Source: Streptomyces bambusae | Lineage (GTDB): Bacteria > Actinomycetota > Actinomycetes > Streptomycetales > Streptomycetaceae | DNA: 64,000 nucleotides | NCBI RefSeq assembly: GCF_020532645.1 | Contig: NZ_JAJAUZ010000005.1 | Span: 1 to 64,000 of the forward strand | Direction: 5' to 3' | Shown: positions 23,851 to 31,534 of the stretch, piece after piece | How the letters are laid out: each line of letters opens with the position of its first letter | Numbering within the stretch: the first letter of the stretch is position 1 | Notes under the pieces: model-generated | What the model was told of the DNA's origin: nothing | What the model saw: the letters and a program-made list of their open reading frames with translations, nothing else | Databases searched by the model: none | Made by a program: the position numbers and the translations under genes

Positions 23851-24893
23851 TCCGCGAGGGATTCGTGGGCGGCGGCCGGCGGGGTGTCCTCCTTGGTGTC
23901 GGTGTGCCGGAAGACGGACGAGCCGACGGGGATGCCGCGCTCGGCGCCCAGCTGGGCGGCGAGTTCCTGGAGGACCACCGCTTCCAGGACCACTCGGGGT
24001 GCCTCGGCGGCACCGGGCAGCCGGACGGTGAAGAGGTGCTCGGCGGGTTCGACGCGGGCGGTGGTGATCAGCAGGGTGCAGTGGCCGGCGGCGGCGAGGG
24101 AGCGGGCGAGGGGGATCTCCCGGCCCGCGCCGATGATCACGTGCAGGGTGTTCCCGGCGGATTCCATGGAGCCGTGGAGGTAGTTCCGGGTGGCGGCGGC
24201 GGTCGCTGCCATCCGGGCGACCTCGCGCAGCAGGAGCGCGCCTTCCTCGGCGGAGGCCCGGGAGGTGCCGGCGGCGACCACGTCGGCGGCGATGCACTGC
24301 GCGGCGCGCCGGCGGAGGCCGGTGACGACGGCTGCGGCGTGGCGGCGGACGGCGTCGGTGCGGGCTGCGATGTGCGCCCAGCCGTCCTCGTGCCGGGGCC
24401 GGCCGGTGAGGGCGCCGGTGATCAGGTCGAGGGCGACGAGGGTGCCGGTGTAGCCGACGGTGGAGGCCAGCGAGTCGGGTTCGCCGCCGAGGTGCACGAC
24501 GCGGTCGGCGAGCCGGCCCAGCGGTGAGGAGGCCGCGTTGACGACGGCGGTCTTCGTCTCGTCGGGTGCGCTGCGGAAGGCGGCGAGGGTCTCGGAGCTG
24601 CGCCCGCCCTGCGAGATGGCGATCAGTGCGTCGGTGTCGAAGCCGCGGGGGCCGTCACCGATCTCGCTGGCGAGCACGCGTTGGGCGAACACGCCGTGCC
24701 GGCGCAGTTGTTGGACGGGCAGGGCGAGGGCGGCGTACGAGGCTCCGATGCCGGTGAACAGGGGGCGGCGGGCGGTGCGCAGCCTGGCCATGCCGGGTTC
24801 GGCGAGGGTGCGGCGGACCCGGGCGGTGATGCGTTCCAGGGCGGCGCCCTGGCCGGCCTGGCCCTGGAGGAACGTGATGCGGGATCCGGACAT
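23772..24893 (-). CDS. SIS-domain protein (AgaS/GlmS-like sugar isomerase family)
   Basis: The ATG at 24893 has AAAGGAA upstream; 373 residues with two SIS domains. The first has FTGIGASYAALALPV and ISQGGRSSETLAAF (about residues 45-110); the second includes VVAAGTSRASAEEGALLLREVARM and HVIIGAGREIPLARSLA. SIS domains bind phosphosugars; family members isomerise or deaminate amino-sugar phosphates. Lacking a glutaminase domain, it is not GlmS. The last 26 residues, low in structure, are encoded opposite the end of the sirtuin gene. Confidence 0.82.
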   Translation of the reverse strand: MSGSRITFLQGQAGQGAALERITARVRRTLAEPGMARLRTARRPLFTGIGASYAALALPVQQLRRHGVFAQRVLASEIGDGPRGFDTDALIAISQGGRSSETLAAFRSAPDETKTAVVNAASSPLGRLADRVVHLGGEPDSLASTVGYTGTLVALDLITGALTGRPRHEDGWAHIAARTDAVRRHAAAVVTGLRRRAAQCIAADVVAAGTSRASAEEGALLLREVARMAATAAATRNYLHGSMESAGNTLHVIIGAGREIPLARSLAAAGHCTLLITTARVEPAEHLFTVRLPGAAEAPRVVLEAVVLQELAAQLGAERGIPVGSSVFRHTDTKEDTPPAAAHESLADQASLVSRASSAGSAVPIGSRITSAA

Positions 24894-25317
24894 GCGGTTT
24901 TCCTTTCGGCAGCGCGGACTTCGGGCAGCGGTCGGCTGTGCGTAGGGTCCGACGATGACGCAGGGCAGGTCCGGGCAGTAGGGGTGCGGGCGGTCGGGTT
25001 GGAGCATGTGCGGGGCGAGTGACACGCGAACATGCCGGGACCCGGGACCCGGCGGGCCCCGGGTCCCGGGCATCACCGGCCTCACCTGGCCGTCTTGTCC
25101 CGCGTGGGTCGCGCAGCCGTGCGCCGCGCACGCTCCCGCCCGTGCTCCCGGGCGCCGGTCCGCCCGCCGTCGCGCGGGCCGGAGCGAGCCGGAACGGGCC
25201 GGCGGGCAAGGTCCTGCCCTGCATCACCCCAAGAGAAGGAAAAGCGGGCAACCTGCGGCGCCTGATCGACATCTTCAGGACGGAACCCGAAGAAGCACAG
25301 TCCGGAGCAGTCAGAAG
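24894..25317. other. 424-nt divergent intergenic region
   Basis: It separates the SIS and esterase genes and must hold both promoters. The main visible element is a 12-bp perfect inverted repeat (25035-25069). Frames through it are not coding by codon bias; AAGAGAAGGAAAAG near 25229 looks like a ribosome binding site but leads to no good frame. Confidence 0.45.
25035..25069. repeat. Perfect 12-bp inverted repeat in the divergent region
   Basis: CCGGGACCCGGG (25035-25046) and CCCGGGTCCCGG (25058-25069) are separated by 11 nt. Each arm is itself built from GGGACCC/GGGTCCC, so the element could form a very stable hairpin or bind a regulator. Confidence 0.75.
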
Positions 25318-26454
25318 ATGTCGTACGCACCCCACGGCGCACCTCAGGGCGCACCCCACGAGCACCGGCCCGAGGGCCGCCGCCCCCGCCGCGCTCGGCG
25401 CTGGGTGATCGCCGGCGCCGCCACGGCCGCCGTCGGCGTGATCGCCTGGCAGGTGATGGCGTACTACGAGATACCCCCGTTCACCGACAAGGGCGACCCG
25501 GTCTCGTTCGGTGCCCCGGCCGACCGGACGCACACCGGCCCCCCGAAGACGGGCGGCGGCGGGAAGCAGCCGGGGCGGAAGTCGCAGGTGCTGATGCCGA
25601 CCGGGCCGGCCGCCGACTTCAAGAACTCGATGACGCTGCCGGACGGCACGCACGTGGCGGTGACCACGTTCGACGGCAAGAAGTCCGGTTTCAAGGGCAA
25701 GGTGTGGGTCTGGGCACCGAAGGAGTACGGCGAGAAGGAGTTCGCGAACAGCGGCTTCCCGGTGATGATCGCCCTGCCCGGCGGCCCCGGCTTCCCGAGC
25801 AACTACTGGATGGGCACCGACCTGGGCCTCCAGACGAGCATCTCCCGGTGGTACTCGGAGGGGAAGAGCAAGCCGTTCCTGCTCGCGATGCCGGTGCTCA
25901 ACCCGGCGCCCGACGACAACGGCATCTACTGGGATGGCTCGGACATCCCCGGTCAGCCGAAGATGGGCACCTGGCTGACCGAGGACGTCCCGGACCTGAT
26001 GCGGGAGAACTTCCGCACCATCGACTCGCGTGACGGGTGGGCCTTCATGGGCTCCTCCACGGGCGGGTTCGCGGGCCTGAAGGCGGTGCTGAAGCACCCG
26101 GACAAGTTCAAGGCCGTGATCGCCTCCGGCCCGGACATCGTCCCGGACTCCCCGCTGTGGAAGGGCCACGAGCAGGAGAAGGCGGCGAACAACCCGGAGC
26201 TGCTGGCCAAGGAGCTGATCGCCCGCAAGGGCCCGGACGTCTACCTCGCCTTCCAGGTCGGCACCAACGAGAGCAATGCGAACACCCTGCCGAACGTGAA
26301 GAAGTTCATCGCCACCTACGGCAAGGGCCCGGTCCACACCCACCTGAACGTGATCCAGGGCGGCCGGCACAACGCGAAGACGTACGTGCCCGCGATGGGC
26401 GAGGGCTCCATCCAGTGGATCAGCAGGCACATGGCGGGCCCGGTCTCCGACTGA
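25318..26454 (+). CDS. Membrane-anchored alpha/beta-hydrolase (esterase D/mycolyltransferase-like)
   Basis: The ATG at 25318 follows GGAG by 10 nt; 378 residues. A basic N-terminus and one transmembrane helix (WVIAGAATAAVGVIAWQVMAY) place the enzyme outside the cell. The catalytic part is of the putative-esterase fold, with VMIALPGGPGFPSNYWMG, nucleophile Ser in GSSTGGFAG, and His near the end in GGRHN. This fold includes feruloyl esterases, esterase D and mycobacterial antigen 85. The substrate is not predictable. It converges on the carboxylesterase gene. Confidence 0.85.
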   Translation: MSYAPHGAPQGAPHEHRPEGRRPRRARRWVIAGAATAAVGVIAWQVMAYYEIPPFTDKGDPVSFGAPADRTHTGPPKTGGGGKQPGRKSQVLMPTGPAADFKNSMTLPDGTHVAVTTFDGKKSGFKGKVWVWAPKEYGEKEFANSGFPVMIALPGGPGFPSNYWMGTDLGLQTSISRWYSEGKSKPFLLAMPVLNPAPDDNGIYWDGSDIPGQPKMGTWLTEDVPDLMRENFRTIDSRDGWAFMGSSTGGFAGLKAVLKHPDKFKAVIASGPDIVPDSPLWKGHEQEKAANNPELLAKELIARKGPDVYLAFQVGTNESNANTLPNVKKFIATYGKGPVHTHLNVIQGGRHNAKTYVPAMGEGSIQWISRHMAGPVSD

Positions 26455-26506
26455 CCCCGCCCAGCGGTCCGGGTGCGTGCGGGGCGTGTGCCCGTACCCG
26501 GGCCGG

Positions 26507-28000
26507 TCAGACGAGCACGTCGTCCGCGCCGGAGGCGGTGCCGGCCGGCGGGCGGGTCGTGCCGGCCGGTCCCTGGCCGGACCGCCGGCCCCGCACCGGG
26601 GCCGCGTCGAAGCGGTACGGGCGCTCCGCGGAGTCCCAGGCCGGCCAGCCGGGGTCGCCGTCGGTGGCGAACCGCACCCAGGCCGCGTGCATCCGGTCCG
26701 CGAGCTCCTGCGGCGCCTCCGGCCCGGCCAGCCAGGACGACTCGGGCACGTCCAGGGTGTCGAAGACGAACCCGAGCTCCAGGGCGTGGCAGGCGCCCAT
26801 GCCCTCGACGCCGGACGTCCAGGCGAACTCGTACACGTGGCAGGGCGTCCCGGTCCGGGAGCGGGCCAGCTCGCGCAGCGGATCACGCAGCAGGTGGTCG
26901 GTGAGCAGCTGCCCGATCACGTCGCCGGCTCCCTCGCCGGGCTGGGCCGCGCGCCGCGCGCGCACCTCGGCGAGGCTGCGGCCGGAGCGCAACATCCCGA
27001 ACCCGAGGGTGAGCGGGCCCAGCCGGTTCAGGCGGGGCAGCAGCCCGGTGGGCGCCAGCCAGAGCCGGTACTCCTCGGTGGTCCAGCCCAGCAGAAGCGG
27101 GATCCCCTCGGCGGCCCGGCCGGCCGCCAGCGCGGTCCGCGGGTCCTCCGGGAGCACGTCGCCGTCGACGACGATGCCGAAGGCCGGGCCGCCGATCAGC
27201 GGGCCGGAGCGGCGCAGGGCGGCGGCCTGGGCGGCGAGCACGGCGCCGCGGTCGGCGGCGGCGAAGGCGGCGGCGGTGGCGGGCACCTTCAGGCTGCCGG
27301 CCATCCGGCGGACCATGGCGCGGACGGTGTCGCGGGGCAGTGCCTCGGGGGCGCCGCTCTGCAGGACCGCGCGGGCGTAGAGGCCCCGGGCGCGGGGGGC
27401 GGCCAGCAGGGCGCCGATGCTGATGGCGCCGGCCGATTCGCCGAACAGGGTGACGCGGGCGGGGTCGCCGCCGAAGGCCGCGATGTTGTCGCGGACCCAT
27501 TCGAGGGCGGCGATCTGGTCGCGCAGGCCGCGGTTCTGGGGTGCGTCCGGGAAGACGCCGAAGCCCTCGACGCCCAGCCGGTAGTTCACGGTGACCAGCA
27601 CGACCCCGTCGCGGGCGAAGGCCCGGCCGTTGTAGACGGGCACCGCGGAGGAGCCTCGGGTGAAGGCGCCGCCGTGGATCCACACCATGACCGGCAGCCG
27701 GGCGCCGCGGTCCGGGGCGGGGGTCCACACGTTCAGGTTGAGGCAGCCGTCGCCGGGCACGGACGGGTCGGGCAGCAGGCCGTCGTACGGCGGGGTGTGC
27801 GGGACCTTGGGCGCGGTGGGTCCGTAGACGGCGGTCTCGCGGATGACCTCCCAGGGCTTGGGCGGTACGGGTGCGGCGAAGCGCAAGGGGCCGAACGGGG
27901 GAGCCGCGTACGGGATGCCGCGGAAGACGGCGATGCCGTCCTCGGTGCGGCCCCGGACCCGGCCGTGGGTGGTCGTGACCTCGGGCTGCGCGTTCTCCAT
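26507..28000 (-). CDS. Type-B carboxylesterase/lipase
   Basis: The ATG at 28000 follows GGGAG; 497 residues, the usual size. Family marks are FRGIPYAAPPFGPLRF, CLNLNVWTP, VWIHGGAF (oxyanion hole) and the nucleophile Ser near residue 187 in FGESAGAISI; GWTTEEYRLWL follows and an acidic and a His residue near the end complete the triad (ACHALELGFVF). There is no signal peptide, so it is probably cytosolic. It hydrolyses carboxylic esters of unknown kind. Confidence 0.92.
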   Translation of the reverse strand: MENAQPEVTTTHGRVRGRTEDGIAVFRGIPYAAPPFGPLRFAAPVPPKPWEVIRETAVYGPTAPKVPHTPPYDGLLPDPSVPGDGCLNLNVWTPAPDRGARLPVMVWIHGGAFTRGSSAVPVYNGRAFARDGVVLVTVNYRLGVEGFGVFPDAPQNRGLRDQIAALEWVRDNIAAFGGDPARVTLFGESAGAISIGALLAAPRARGLYARAVLQSGAPEALPRDTVRAMVRRMAGSLKVPATAAAFAAADRGAVLAAQAAALRRSGPLIGGPAFGIVVDGDVLPEDPRTALAAGRAAEGIPLLLGWTTEEYRLWLAPTGLLPRLNRLGPLTLGFGMLRSGRSLAEVRARRAAQPGEGAGDVIGQLLTDHLLRDPLRELARSRTGTPCHVYEFAWTSGVEGMGACHALELGFVFDTLDVPESSWLAGPEAPQELADRMHAAWVRFATDGDPGWPAWDSAERPYRFDAAPVRGRRSGQGPAGTTRPPAGTASGADDVLV

Positions 28001-28192
28001 AGGACACTCCCTGCTCTCCTGCGTACTGCCGTGCCGCCCATCCCAGCATCCCGCGGCCGGTGCCGCCAGTTGCCCCAACGGGTGACGTGGCGTGACCTGC
28101 GTCCGGACGGGTGGTTGAGCCAAGGGCGGCCGGGTGCCGGTCCGCCGTCGGCAGCGCCGATCCCCCGATCCCACGGACACCGCGAGGCTTCC

Positions 28193-28498
28193 ATGCGTTT
28201 CCACACCACCCTCCTGCTGGCTGCGGCGGCCGCCGCGGCGGGCGCCGCTCCGGCCCATGCCGCCGGTCCGGAGTTCCAGTACCTGGGGACCGACGACAAG
28301 GTCCACGTCGTGCGGACGACCGAGGGCTGCGTGCCCGCATCGGGCGGCGCGGGGCAGGGCGTGGTGAACCGGACGGGGCGGCCGGCGGTGCTGTACGCGA
28401 CGCCGGACTGCAGCGGTTCGCCGGTCGCGGTGGTGGCCGCCGGGGGCAGCCGGATCGTGCCCGGTTTCGGCTCGGTGGAATTCCCCGTCACCAGGTAG
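28193..28498 (+). CDS. Small secreted protein with two Cys
   Basis: The ATG at 28193 has GAGG 5 nt upstream. The 101-residue product has a textbook signal peptide (TTLLLAAAAAAAGAAPAHA, cut near residue 23) and a mature part of about 78 residues with one Cys pair (EGCVPA and PDCSGS), ending in GFGSVEFPVTR. I do not recognise the family. It is 95 nt upstream of the chaplin gene on the same strand and could be a surface-associated partner. Confidence 0.72.
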   Translation: MRFHTTLLLAAAAAAAGAAPAHAAGPEFQYLGTDDKVHVVRTTEGCVPASGGAGQGVVNRTGRPAVLYATPDCSGSPVAVVAAGGSRIVPGFGSVEFPVTR

Positions 28499-28593
28499 GA
28501 CCAGCGGCCGTGACCATGAGGCCGCGGCTGCGTTGTATGCCATGTCAACGCCGCGGGTTCCCCGCGGTTCTTCAGCTCTCAAGGAGATACTCG

Positions 28594-28866
28594 ATGTCGC
28601 GTATCGCGAAGGCGGCGGCCGTCACCGCTGCCGCCGGTAGTGTTCTGGCCGCCGGCGCCGGTCTGGCCGTTGCCGATGCCGGAGCGCACGGCGCTGCGAT
28701 CGGCTCCCCCGGCGTCGGCTCGGGCAACGTCGTTCAGGTCCCGGTCCACGTCCCGGTGAACGTGTGTGGCAACGCGATCAGCGTGATCGGCCTCCTGAAC
28801 CCGGCCTTCGGCAACAACTGCGCCAACGTCTCGGACCACGACGAGAAGGCCGCCTACGGCGACTGA
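28594..28866 (+). CDS. Short chaplin with C-terminal extension
   Basis: The ATG has AAGGAG 7 nt upstream; 90 residues. After a signal peptide (AVTAAAGSVLAAGAGLAVADA) comes one chaplin domain, GSPGVGSGNVVQVPVHVPVN, then VCGNAISVIGLLNPAFGNNCAN with both Cys of the usual disulfide. Chaplins assemble into amyloid-like fibrils that coat aerial hyphae and spores. The domain is close to ChpH of S. coelicolor, but here a charged 11-residue tail (VSDHDEKAAYGD) follows the second Cys. A perfect 16-bp terminator lies 25 nt downstream. Confidence 0.93.
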   Translation: MSRIAKAAAVTAAAGSVLAAGAGLAVADAGAHGAAIGSPGVGSGNVVQVPVHVPVNVCGNAISVIGLLNPAFGNNCANVSDHDEKAAYGD

Positions 28867-28890
28867 TCGCCGGCTGACGGATCACGTCGT

Positions 28891-28925
28891 ACGGCCCCCC
28901 TCCGCAGCCTGCGGAGGGGGGCCGT
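28891..28925 (+). terminator. Terminator of the chaplin gene
   Basis: A perfect 16-bp stem (ACGGCCCCCCTCCGCA with its complement) and a 3-nt loop GCC; it can serve both the chaplin gene and the convergent melC operon. Confidence 0.88.
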
Positions 28926-28958
28926 TCCGTCTGCGCCGCGGGCGGGGGCCGCGGGCGG

Positions 28959-29822
28959 TCAGACCTCGTACCGGTAGATGCCCTTGTGGCTCATGAGCTG
29001 GGCGGGGGTGACGTTCCACGGGGGCATCGGGTCGTCCCGGGTCAGCACGCGGCCGCGCTGGCGGTCCCAGCGGTCGAGCGGGGCGGCGGGCAGGTAGCCG
29101 GAGCCCGGGTGGCGGGCCTGCCAGCGGTCCCAGATCAGGTCCACGAAGGCGTGGTGCAGCCAGAACACGGGGTCGTTGGGGGCGGTGCCGCCGGTCATGT
29201 GGCCGCCGATCCACTGGTGGACCTTGTTGTGGTTGCTCCACCGCTCGGCGCCGTTGCGGGCCCAGCCCTCCAGCTTGTTGCGGAAGCTGCCGGAGGCCCG
29301 GGAGTCCCACGGGGAGACGTCGTACGCCGGCTCGTCGATCGCCCACTTCAGCTCTTCGGCCGTGGGCAGGGTGATCGGCTTGTGCGGGCGGCCGAGGTTG
29401 CGGGTCAGGTAGCGGGCCTCGGTGACGCCGACGGTGATCTCCCAGTTGCCGCGGTCGTGGGCGAACGGGCCGGTGTCGACCTTGCGGTCGGGTCCGCGTC
29501 CGGTGCCGCCCATGAAGTCCTCGCCCCACAGGGAGGAGGCGGGGCTGCGGTCGGTGGTCCAGTCCCAGTACGGGACGGACACGGTGGGGTCCAGGTCCCG
29601 GAGGGCCCGCTCGAAGTCGAGCAGGTAGCGGCGGTGCCAGGGGAAGAACGACGGGGACATGTGTCCCACCCGCAGGCCGTCTTCGTCGTCCGGCACGAAG
29701 TACCGGTCGTGGGTGCGGACGAACTCGTCGTAGGTGCCGTTGCGCTTGAGTTCCAGGACGGCGGCGACGAAGCGTTTGCGCTGGGCGCTCGTGAGGTTCT
29801 TCTGGTTCTGGCGGGTGTACAC
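28959..29822 (-). CDS. melC2: Tyrosinase
   Basis: The GTG at 29822 follows AAGGGGAA; 287 residues. The type-3 copper centre is complete: CuA His38, His54 and His63 (RTHDRYF, VGHMSPSFFPWHRR) and CuB His198, His202 and His224 (NHNKVHQWIGGH, FWLHHAF). It oxidises tyrosine to DOPA-quinone, giving melanin. There is no signal peptide; Streptomyces tyrosinases are exported in complex with the MelC1 caddie protein, encoded 45 nt upstream. The gene is the distal member of a two-gene operon. Confidence 0.96.
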   Translation of the reverse strand: MYTRQNQKNLTSAQRKRFVAAVLELKRNGTYDEFVRTHDRYFVPDDEDGLRVGHMSPSFFPWHRRYLLDFERALRDLDPTVSVPYWDWTTDRSPASSLWGEDFMGGTGRGPDRKVDTGPFAHDRGNWEITVGVTEARYLTRNLGRPHKPITLPTAEELKWAIDEPAYDVSPWDSRASGSFRNKLEGWARNGAERWSNHNKVHQWIGGHMTGGTAPNDPVFWLHHAFVDLIWDRWQARHPGSGYLPAAPLDRWDRQRGRVLTRDDPMPPWNVTPAQLMSHKGIYRYEV

Positions 29823-29867
29823 GCGGGCGGTTCCCCTTGCGGCCGTGGTGTCGGGTGGCGGCTGTGT

Positions 29868-30293
29868 TCAGCCGTGGTGGGCGGGTGCGGCGGCGAGGCG
29901 GACGGATCCGAGCTCGTCGACGGCGGCGCGCGCGAGGTCCAGCGGGCTGTCGAAGGACTCGAAGTGGTTGACCCCGCTGAGGTAGCTGCCGTCGGCGCGG
30001 CGCATGACGTGCAGGGGCCGGCCGTCGATCCGTACGTCGAGCCCGCCGCGGGAGCCGTCGGCGGCCGGGGCGGCGCTGATGTGCCGGCCCCGGTAGGTCT
30101 CCTCGAAGAGCGGGGCGGGCCGCGGGCCGGGGGTGGCGGCGGGCGCCACGGTGCGCCGCGAGCGGAACACGGGCGCGAGGGCCGCCGCGGTGGCCGAGAC
30201 CACGCCAGCCGTGAACACGGTGCGCAGCACCGCGCGGCGGGTGAGTACGGCCGCGGCGGTGCGCGGGTTGCACCGGGTGGGGTACGGGCGCAT
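29868..30293 (-). CDS. melC1: Tyrosinase cofactor (caddie) protein
   Basis: The ATG follows GAGGAG by 7 nt; 141 residues. The N-terminus has a twin-arginine motif (TRRAVLRT) and hydrophobic core, so the MelC1-MelC2 complex is probably exported by Tat. The mature part carries the conserved ETYRGRHI and IDGRPLHVMRRADGSYLSGVNHFESF; His in VNHFESF and neighbouring residues deliver copper to apo-tyrosinase. A 7-bp inverted repeat lies at 30318-30334, just upstream. Confidence 0.95.
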   Translation of the reverse strand: MRPYPTRCNPRTAAAVLTRRAVLRTVFTAGVVSATAAALAPVFRSRRTVAPAATPGPRPAPLFEETYRGRHISAAPAADGSRGGLDVRIDGRPLHVMRRADGSYLSGVNHFESFDSPLDLARAAVDELGSVRLAAAPAHHG

Positions 30294-30317
30294 GGGTTCT
30301 CCTCGGGTCGCGTCGTT

Positions 30318-30334
30318 GACCGCCTCTGGCGGTC
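30318..30334 (-). promoter_or_regulatory. Inverted repeat upstream of melC1
   Basis: GACCGCC-TCT-GGCGGTC, a perfect 7-bp repeat, lies 25 nt before the melC1 start. It could be an operator or a 5' leader hairpin. Confidence 0.45.
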
Positions 30335-30375
30335 TAACGCGGCGGTGGACCCGAGGTCACCGGCCGGCGGTCCCG

Positions 30376-30408
30376 GGCGCAGCCGGACGGAGTCGGGCCG
30401 GCTGCGCC
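30376..30408 (-). terminator. Terminator of the acyl-CoA dehydrogenase operon
   Basis: GGCGCAGCCGG (30376-30386) and CCGGCTGCGCC (30398-30408) form a perfect 11-bp stem, 7 nt after the TAA stop of the last gene. Confidence 0.8.
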
Positions 30409-30415
30409 GTGTGGG

Positions 30416-31534
30416 TTACGCGCGGGGGCCGGGGAGGTCGGCGAGGGCGGCGATGCGGGTGCGGTGGTGGCCGGGGGTGCCGAAGGCGAGGGCGTCGGCC
30501 TTGGCCCGCTTGAGGTAGAGGTGGGCGGGGTGTTCCCAGGTCATGCCGATGCCGCCGTGCAGCTGGACGCACTCCTCGGCGGCGTGGACGGCGGCGGTGG
30601 AGCAGGAGGCCTGGGCGACGGCGACGGCGAGGGCGGTGTCGGGGGCGCAGGTGGCCAGGGCGTCGGCGGCGTTGCGGGCGGCGGCGCGGGCGCCGGCGAT
30701 CTCCAGCCAGAGCTGGGCGAGGCGGTGTTTGAGGGCCTGGAACGAGCCGACGGGGCGGTTGAACTGGTGACGGCCGCGGACGTGCCGGACGGTCTCGGCG
30801 AGGCACCACTCGGCGAGGCCGAGCTGTTCGGAGGCGAGGAGACCGGCGCCGGTGGTCAGGGCCCGGTCGAGGGCGGCGCGGGCGGTGGCGGGTCCGGCGA
30901 GCAGGTCGCCGGGGGTGCGGTCGAGGGTGATGCGGGCGAGCGGGCGGGTCAGGTCGAGCGGGGTCTGCGGGGTGATCGCCGCGTCCCGGGTCCGTACGGC
31001 GTACAGGCCGGTGTCGGCGGGGACGAGCAGGACGTCGGCGGCCGCGCCGTCGGCGACCGCGGAGACGGTGCCGGTGAGGCGGCCGTCGACGGTGGTGACG
31101 GCCGACGGGTGGGGCGCGCCGGGGCCGAGGGTGAGCGGTACGGCGAGCACGCACAGGGTGCTGCCGGCGGCGAGGGGACGCAGCAGGCCGGCCACGGCGG
31201 GCTGCGCGGTGTCGCAGCCGAGGAGGGCGGTGGCGGCGGTGACGGGGCCGGTGAGGTAGGGCAGCGGGGCTGCGGAGCGGCCGAGTTCTTCGAGGACGAC
31301 GGCGGCTTCGCGGGGGCCGGCGCCGTGGCCGCCGAGGTGTTCGGGAACGAGGAGTCCGGCGGCGCCGATGCCGGTGGCGAGGGTGTGCCAGAGGGCGGGG
31401 TCGTGGGGGCTGCCGGCCTCGGCGCGGGCGAGGGTGGCACCGTGGTCGGCGGCCTTGGTGTCGAGGAGGGCGCGGACGGCGGCGCGCAGGTCGTCCTCGG
31501 CGGCGGTGTAGAGGAGGTCGGGGGTGGCGGTCAT
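30416..31534 (-). CDS. Acyl-CoA dehydrogenase (third gene of the operon)
   Basis: The ATG overlaps the previous stop (ATGA at 31534-31531). The 372-residue protein has the ACAD layout: helical N-domain (GIGAAGLLVPEHLGGHG), a short beta domain, and a C-terminal bundle with RHVRGRHQFNRPVGSFQALKHRLAQ and the cofactor signature ECVQLHGGIGMTWEHPAHLY. The beta domain is less well conserved than in its partner. Paired unequal ACADs in actinobacteria often form heterotetramers that act on steroid or other large acyl-CoAs; that is inference here. It probably uses FAD and hands electrons to ETF. Stop is TAA. Confidence 0.88.
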   Translation of the reverse strand: MTATPDLLYTAAEDDLRAAVRALLDTKAADHGATLARAEAGSPHDPALWHTLATGIGAAGLLVPEHLGGHGAGPREAAVVLEELGRSAAPLPYLTGPVTAATALLGCDTAQPAVAGLLRPLAAGSTLCVLAVPLTLGPGAPHPSAVTTVDGRLTGTVSAVADGAAADVLLVPADTGLYAVRTRDAAITPQTPLDLTRPLARITLDRTPGDLLAGPATARAALDRALTTGAGLLASEQLGLAEWCLAETVRHVRGRHQFNRPVGSFQALKHRLAQLWLEIAGARAAARNAADALATCAPDTALAVAVAQASCSTAAVHAAEECVQLHGGIGMTWEHPAHLYLKRAKADALAFGTPGHHRTRIAALADLPGPRA

